A DNA stretch of 37,570 bases from CAZOKH01 sp964580315 (GTDB taxonomy: Bacteria; Chloroflexota; Anaerolineae; Anaerolineales; Anaerolineaceae): the NCBI GenBank assembly GCA_964580315.1, contig CAZOKH010000031.1:1-37570 (forward strand), read 5' to 3'. The notes below the pieces were generated by a model. The model had not been told where the DNA came from. It saw nothing but the letters and a program-made list of their open reading frames with translations, and ran no database searches. Numbering within the stretch: the first letter of the stretch is position 1; each line of letters begins with the position of its first letter. Position numbers and translations under genes: made by a program. This document shows, piece by piece, positions 33,241 through 37,570 of the stretch.

Positions 33241-33735
33241 CTATTTCTCCCAATACTTTGCCAGCTTGGCATTATCGGCGATGGTGAGGTCAGCTACATC
33301 ACAGCGCGCGGCAAGGTATTCTTCCACTGTTTTGGCCCTTGCCCAGCTTTCAAACTCGGCGGCGGCGATGACCGCTTCGGCATAGCAGGCAAATTCGTGC
33401 GTGCCACCCCCACGGTCAATGTTGATGCGTTCCAGGGTTGAGGTTTGAAGCTCCATTACATCCAACACGGTCTCGGCGCGGGGCGAAAAGCGGAAGATTT
33501 TGGTGATGTGCGGGAAGGTTGTGATAAAGCCGATGCCTTCCAATGGATTTTTCTTTAAAATTTCTTCAAACCCGGCTGGTGTGAGCAGCGCATGCTTCCA
33601 CTCGTATTGTTCCGGATTGTTCCGACCTGTCAGGGAGAGGTAATAGATTTTAAATATTGATTTGCCGTCAGGCATACGGACGATGCTTTGTCCCGCCATG
33701 CAGGCGTGATAGGTCTGACATGGAGTGATGTTCAT
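33241..33735 (-). CDS. Uncharacterised soluble protein beside the diguanylate cyclase
   Basis: A 164-residue protein of no family I recognise. There is no signal peptide or membrane segment. Landmarks are YHACMAGQSIVRMPDGKSIF near the N-terminus, FITTFPHITKIFRFSPRAET in the middle (mostly beta) and a helical C-terminus. ATG 33735 is chosen over an in-frame start at 33819 because the longer version would overlap the upstream gene and has no better ribosome site (GGGAA precedes 33735). It follows the GGDEF gene by 73 bases on the same strand and may be co-transcribed, so a role in the same signalling path is possible but unproven. Confidence 0.65.
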   Translation of the reverse strand: MNITPCQTYHACMAGQSIVRMPDGKSIFKIYYLSLTGRNNPEQYEWKHALLTPAGFEEILKKNPLEGIGFITTFPHITKIFRFSPRAETVLDVMELQTSTLERINIDRGGGTHEFACYAEAVIAAAEFESWARAKTVEEYLAARCDVADLTIADNAKLAKYWEK

Positions 33736-33808
33736 AAGGATTCCCTGTTGTTGAAGGCGTGATTGGTTCAGTTGCCAGCGCTTTTTCCACGCAGGCAGGT
33801 GGAAAACC

Positions 33809-35347
33809 TCAACAGGCATTTCTCTTGTTCTGTTTCACCGCATACATAGCCCGGTCTGCCTGTTCCAGCAGCGTCTCCAATGATGCGGGCTGCTGCCAGT
33901 GATAATGCGCCATGCCGGCGCTGATGGAAAGGGGATGCTTTAAATTGGAGCGGGCATTGTAGGCGTCGAGCTGTTCTTGCAGGCGCGCCAGCATGGTTTC
34001 TCCGCTGATTTCATCCGATTCGATGGCGAAGATGAGAAATTCATCGCCGCCGTAACGGGCAATGATATCCGCAGCGCGAAAGGCCTTTTTAAGAAGCATC
34101 CCGGTATTGATCAAAGCCTGGTCGCCAGCGGCATGCCCCAGGTTGTCATTGATCCATTTGAGCCCGTCCATATCCATGTAAACCAGCACTGCGTCCCGCT
34201 GCATGCGGTAAACCATGTTGATCAACTGCGCTGCCAGCAAGTTGAAGCCGCGGCGGTTGGTCAACCCGGTCAATTCGTCGATCAGTGAAAGCTCGTGCAG
34301 TTTTTTCTCGATGGCAATGCGCCGGGTGATGTCGTGGATCACGACCAGGTAGCCCAGTTTTTGGCGTTGATTTTCACGCAGGGGTGTGATGGTCAATTCG
34401 TAATGCAGGGTTGCGCCGCCCACCTCTAACTGCTTTTCAAAGCAGGTCGATCCCTCAAGGGCAGTCAGCACAGCCGGATCAAGCCATTCATAGGTAAAGC
34501 CGTTGGCAAATTTTCCCAGGGGCGGCTCGCTCCAGTTGAAAATCGCCTGCGCCTGAGGGTTGGCGTCAACCACGCGGTGTTGTTCATCCAAAACCAGCAC
34601 ACCGTCGTTCAAGTTTTCAATCAAGGTGTCGCGGGCGATGGGCGCCAGGTCAAACAAACGGTGGCGAAAGATGGCAATGGTGACGGCAAGCCCCCACAGC
34701 GAATAAACAGGGGGATTCAGATCGAGATGCGGCAAACCCGGAAAGAGCGTAATTCCACTCAAGTAAACGGCATACACCAGGTAAATGAACAGGACTGTTA
34801 TCAGGATGGGATTGGTCTGCCTGCGAAACAGGCTGGATCCGCTTTGCCTTTTTTGCAAAATCAGGTAGTTGCCCAGGGTGATGGTCAGGAGCGCGTAAAC
34901 GGTATGGCCGTAATATAACGGCCCGCGCGTAAAAGACAGCATGGGAATCCATCCGCTGCGGTCGATTTCAACCGCAGCATAGATGAGACGCAGTTGCCCG
35001 TCGAAAAACTTCACCCCAAGAAGAATGAATGGGATCAGGTACAACAGCAGCATTTTTCCCCGGCTCAACCACGATCCGTGATCGGTGAATTGAATGGTGA
35101 AAATTAAATAGGTGGTTGGAAATAACAGTGCGCCGATATACTGGATTTTGCTCCAGAACAGCATGCTGTCAATTTCTGTGCTGGCAAGCTCCAGGCTGTA
35201 TCCCAGCACATAGACGGCCATGAGAAGCATAAAAACCGCAAATGAGCGTGTGCCGATGGTTGAACGAAACTGCCAGGCGTAAATCCCCAGGGCGGCAGTT
35301 ATCACTCCACAAAATAAAACGATGACGGCGATTGAGTTGAATTCCAT
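33809..35347 (-). CDS. Membrane diguanylate cyclase: 7TM sensor, PAS, GGDEF
   Basis: A 512-residue signalling protein. An N-terminal seven-helix sensor of the HisKA_7TM type spans about residues 1-225. A PAS domain (DTLIENLNDGVLVLDEQHRV at its start, GYLVVIHDITRR at its end) and a C-terminal GGDEF domain follow. The active site is RYGGDEF (GGDEF at about 433-437), and the product-inhibition site RAAD lies five residues before it, so the enzyme should make cyclic di-GMP and be feedback-controlled. The start is ATG 35347, with TGGAAA upstream; an in-frame ATG 42 bases earlier is less likely. The ligand seen by the 7TM part is unknown. The HD-GYP protein at 18.3 kb is the opposing activity. Confidence 0.9.
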   Translation of the reverse strand: MEFNSIAVIVLFCGVITAALGIYAWQFRSTIGTRSFAVFMLLMAVYVLGYSLELASTEIDSMLFWSKIQYIGALLFPTTYLIFTIQFTDHGSWLSRGKMLLLYLIPFILLGVKFFDGQLRLIYAAVEIDRSGWIPMLSFTRGPLYYGHTVYALLTITLGNYLILQKRQSGSSLFRRQTNPILITVLFIYLVYAVYLSGITLFPGLPHLDLNPPVYSLWGLAVTIAIFRHRLFDLAPIARDTLIENLNDGVLVLDEQHRVVDANPQAQAIFNWSEPPLGKFANGFTYEWLDPAVLTALEGSTCFEKQLEVGGATLHYELTITPLRENQRQKLGYLVVIHDITRRIAIEKKLHELSLIDELTGLTNRRGFNLLAAQLINMVYRMQRDAVLVYMDMDGLKWINDNLGHAAGDQALINTGMLLKKAFRAADIIARYGGDEFLIFAIESDEISGETMLARLQEQLDAYNARSNLKHPLSISAGMAHYHWQQPASLETLLEQADRAMYAVKQNKRNAC

Positions 35348-35493
35348 AAAATTTCCAGGATGTATTCGCTCCTGCACCATATTTATCATAGCATAGTAGA
35401 AAGTGAGATGACATGGAATGCTGGTAAAAGAATAATAAATTTTTTTGGAAATTATGCTGGCTGTGGATTAGCCTGTTCTGATTGGTTTAAACG

Positions 35494-35531
35494 ACTTTCC
35501 GGCAGATTAGATTGTCAGCCTGCCGGAAAGT
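35494..35531 (-). terminator. Hairpin after the lipoprotein gene at 35557
   Basis: A perfect 12-bp stem ACTTTCCGGCAG (35494-35505) / CTGCCGGAAAGT (35520-35531) with a 14-base loop. It lies 25 bases after the stop of the minus-strand lipoprotein gene and before the GGDEF gene. The T-run is better on the plus strand (TGTATTTTTT) than on the minus strand (CGTTTAAA), so minus-strand termination may be partial. Confidence 0.6.
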
Positions 35532-35556
35532 GTATTTTTTCAGGAATCTGTATCGG

Positions 35557-36528
35557 TTATTTCTGGGCAACCTGAATTTGAATGGTGTAAGATTTTTGCT
35601 CAGGGGTCAAATTGCAGGCTGAAATGGGCTGTTCGGGCGGGCATTCGATGCCGGGCGCCGGGGTCCAGTTGACGCTGACCAGCATCAGCGCCATGTCGCG
35701 GGTGAGGGCGGCGGCAGTGCCGGTGGGGCCGTCGGCCTGGTAGGCGGGCTGTTCTTCCCAACCCGCAAAGCCGTCCAACAGCAAGCTCATTAAAACAGCC
35801 TGGTCAAAGGTCTGGTCGTGGGTGTTGTTGGCTGTCAGGGTGCAGCCGAAGCCTGTTTCACCGCTGATGGGGTCGGTGAAGGGCGTTGAAAGCTGCATGT
35901 CAAAGGGCAGCGCCACCGATTGCGAAGCCATTTCTTGAAGCATCTGGCACATCGAATCGGAGACGGGCACATAACCTGAACCGGCAACCTGGGTCACCAG
36001 GCACTCTTTGGAAACACTGATCGAAGCAAAACGACCGTCGGGTGAGGGGGGAATGCCCCACATGCTGCCGCAGGCTGCCTGACCGGGCGGGGTGAGGATG
36101 ATATCGCTCACGGTTTGCCCGGCAGTAACGTTAACCGTGCCCAGGTCGGTACCTTCGGCGTTGGCATAGCCGGTGTAACCGGGGGTGTTTTCGTCCAGCG
36201 AGAAGGCAAACAAGACATAGTTGCCCGGCTGCACTTCGATGGTGTAGGCGGCTTCACCGTCAGCCGCGGCGGTTTCAACTGAAGCCCACAGGCCGTTGGC
36301 CTGGTCCACGGCGTAAACGATCATGGGGGGAGTGGGCGGAGCAACCAGGTGCACGCGTCCGCTGATGAAACCGGCGTCTGGTGCCTGGGTGGCCGGTGCA
36401 ACGGTGGGAGCAGCAGCCGTCTGCGTCAGGGCTACGGCCACGGCCACGTCAGTCTGGTTGGTTTGACCGCAGGCTGCCACCAGCATGGCAATGATGATGA
36501 GAATGAGTAAGGGGAAGCGGTATTTCAC
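35557..36528 (-). CDS. Lipoprotein with a carboxypeptidase-regulatory-like domain
   Basis: A 323-residue lipoprotein beginning at GTG 36528 with AAAGG upstream. The signal peptide ends in the lipobox MLVAAC (Cys20). An Ala/Thr/Pro-rich linker leads to a beta-sandwich (about 52-145) of the carboxypeptidase-regulatory-like kind: FISGRVHLVAPPTPPMIVYA, then YTIEVQPGNYVLFAF and TVNVTAGQTVSDIIL. The rest (about 150-323) has six cysteines, likely in disulfides, and no motif I recognise. The protein should be exposed outside the membrane. Function is unknown; a carbohydrate- or wall-binding role is only a guess. Confidence 0.75.
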   Translation of the reverse strand: MKYRFPLLILIIIAMLVAACGQTNQTDVAVAVALTQTAAAPTVAPATQAPDAGFISGRVHLVAPPTPPMIVYAVDQANGLWASVETAAADGEAAYTIEVQPGNYVLFAFSLDENTPGYTGYANAEGTDLGTVNVTAGQTVSDIILTPPGQAACGSMWGIPPSPDGRFASISVSKECLVTQVAGSGYVPVSDSMCQMLQEMASQSVALPFDMQLSTPFTDPISGETGFGCTLTANNTHDQTFDQAVLMSLLLDGFAGWEEQPAYQADGPTGTAAALTRDMALMLVSVNWTPAPGIECPPEQPISACNLTPEQKSYTIQIQVAQK

Positions 36529-36591
36529 AATATTAAACCTTTCACATGTTTATTTTGTATTGGAAAAACCCGTGGACTGCGGTTTTTGGTT

Positions 36592-37104
36592 TTATGGTTG
36601 GGGCAGATTATAACGGTTGGCGGCCACTGCCGGTAAAACCAGGTTTTGAATGAACTGGTTGATTGGATCAATCATTTGTTCGCCGTTGGTATAGGTGGCG
36701 CCGCCGTTGTAATACAATTCAAAGGTCTTGTCGCCAGCATATACAACAGTATAACTGGCAGAACCGCCGCTGTCCGGGGCGTCTTGCGGCTCAACGCGCT
36801 CAATGGCGGCAATGTTCACCGCTTCCAATTGCCTGAACAGCGCAGCGCTTTGCTGCTCGTCGAGGGCAATTTGCCAGGCGCCGGCATTGACCTGTGTTTC
36901 AGCAACTTTGCCATTCCGGCTGAAGGTCACCGCGCCGTCGGCGATGACATATTCTTCATGCCATTGCAGTTCAGGCAGAATTGCGCCCGAATCCGAAGTG
37001 CAGGAAATCTGCGTGATCTCTTCCATGTGCCGCTCCGTGCTGCAACCTGAAAATAAGCCAAGAATGAGGATTGCTGCAATCATTAATTGTGACCTGTTAG
37101 CCAT
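36592..37104 (-). CDS. Small lipoprotein of unknown function
   Basis: A 170-residue lipoprotein. With ATG 37104 as start the signal peptide is MANRSQLMIAAILILGLFSGC, a clean lipobox FSGC. A GTG three bases upstream or one at 37125 are alternatives, and AAAGGA at about 37115-37120 suits either of the two nearer starts. The mature part is beta-rich, with a repeated theme of short strands (ITQISCTSDSGAILPELQWH, then YTVVYAGDKTFELYYNGGAT). It resembles small secreted domains in which a value is compared to a threshold residue set, but no family is recognised. It lies 63 bases before the GTG of the next lipoprotein gene and could be co-transcribed with it. Confidence 0.72.
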   Translation of the reverse strand: MANRSQLMIAAILILGLFSGCSTERHMEEITQISCTSDSGAILPELQWHEEYVIADGAVTFSRNGKVAETQVNAGAWQIALDEQQSAALFRQLEAVNIAAIERVEPQDAPDSGGSASYTVVYAGDKTFELYYNGGATYTNGEQMIDPINQFIQNLVLPAVAANRYNLPQP

Positions 37105-37262
37105 CACACCGACAATCCTTTGCACAGCTAAAGACAGTATGTTCGTTTAACTGAGCCATAAATCTGGTTTCTTGCTATTGTGTAAAATATAGCACAGATA
37201 AGTGATTGAAAATAAAAAGTCACACTTTTGATTATGATTGTAAAGAAACGGGGATAAATAGA

Positions 37263-37570
37263 ATGATGTCGATATCTTCCAGAGATTTTCAAAAAGAATT
37301 TGCCCGCGCTGAACGCTTGCCAGTGGGCAGCGGCTGGTTCGAGGTGGTGAAATTGCCGCATGACGTATTTGCGTTGATGGAAACCGGGCACACGCAGGGG
37401 GTGTGCTCTTTCCTCATCCCGGGTGAGCAAAAAGCCCTGCTGTTCGACACCGGCATGGGCGTTGATGATATCTCGACTATGGTGCGTCGCTTGACTGACC
37501 TGGAACTGGTGGTGGTGAACAGCCACAGCCATTTTGACCACACTGGCGACGACTGGCGTTTTGAGCAGGT
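37263..37570 (+). CDS. MBL-fold metallo-hydrolase, 3' end beyond window
   Basis: The first 102 residues of a metallo-beta-lactamase-fold hydrolase, open to the right edge. The start is ATG 37263 or ATG 37266, with GGGG about ten bases upstream. Visible landmarks are SFLIPGEQKALLFDTGMG (the strand and Asp-Thr-Gly-Met-Gly opening of the fold) and the metal-binding HSHFDHTGD, the HxHxDH motif. The fold hydrolyses thioesters, lactones, phosphodiesters and others; the substrate needs the missing C-terminal part. It is divergent from the small lipoprotein gene at 37104, with a 158-base shared upstream region. Confidence 0.88.
   Translation, partial: MMSISSRDFQKEFARAERLPVGSGWFEVVKLPHDVFALMETGHTQGVCSFLIPGEQKALLFDTGMGVDDISTMVRRLTDLELVVVNSHSHFDHTGDDWRFEQ

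Overview
The window looks like a piece of a Chloroflexota chromosome, most likely class Anaerolineae. This is an inference from several traits: many short lipoproteins with Thr/Pro- or Ala/Pro-rich linkers, no outer-membrane or LPS genes, a BMP-type nucleoside ABC operon, DUF4332 and DUF3795 proteins, and spacers rich in palindromic repeats. I see no rRNA, tRNA, CRISPR array, insertion sequence or phage gene. About 34 protein genes are supported. Two are cut by the window edges: a MacB-like permease on the left and an MBL-fold hydrolase on the right.

Layout. 1-7.1 kb: the end of a MacB-type export operon with a small lipoprotein, a ferric-reductase/NADPH-oxidase-like membrane flavocytochrome, a TetR-regulated ABC-2 exporter, and an AT-rich orphan lipoprotein. 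7.1-16.5 kb (minus strand): a probable purine/nucleoside uptake and breakdown operon. Its order is a GntR/HutC regulator, BMP binding lipoprotein, double-NBD ATPase, two permeases and a molybdenum hydroxylase large subunit. A repeat-filled gap then separates it from an aminohydrolase. 16.7-17.5 kb: a DegV protein.

17.7-21.3 kb holds the most interesting locus. A Rab/Ras-like small GTPase overlaps a PAS/HD-GYP gene. Both converge on a minus-strand pair: a small coiled-coil protein and a membrane protein with a cytoplasmic roadblock-like domain, one transmembrane helix, a Thr/Pro stalk and an SH3-like domain outside the cell. The arrangement recalls MglA/MglB-type GTPase-roadblock systems, here linked to c-di-GMP and to the cell wall. 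21.7-25.7 kb: a helix-hairpin-helix (DUF4332) protein, an ECF sigma factor with a membrane-anchored partner, and a transglutaminase-like lipoprotein. 25.7-28.7 kb: a complete energy-coupling-factor transporter (S, A, A', T). 28.9-31.8 kb: a CrtI-like oxidoreductase, a DUF3795 protein and a methyltransferase. 31.9-37.6 kb: an orphan lipoprotein with an inverted repeat over its ribosome-binding site, a 7TM-PAS-GGDEF diguanylate cyclase with a small unknown protein, two lipoproteins and the start of an MBL hydrolase.

Intergenic palindromes are a second theme. Four related GACC(C/T)...AGG hairpins occur at 5.8, 24.8, 31.8 and 33.2 kb. An imperfect terminal inverted repeat element lies at 8.6 kb, a palindrome-dense spacer at 21.4-21.7 kb and a REP-like element at 30.5 kb. 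Family assignments come from reading the sequence and from memory of protein families; no database search was run.
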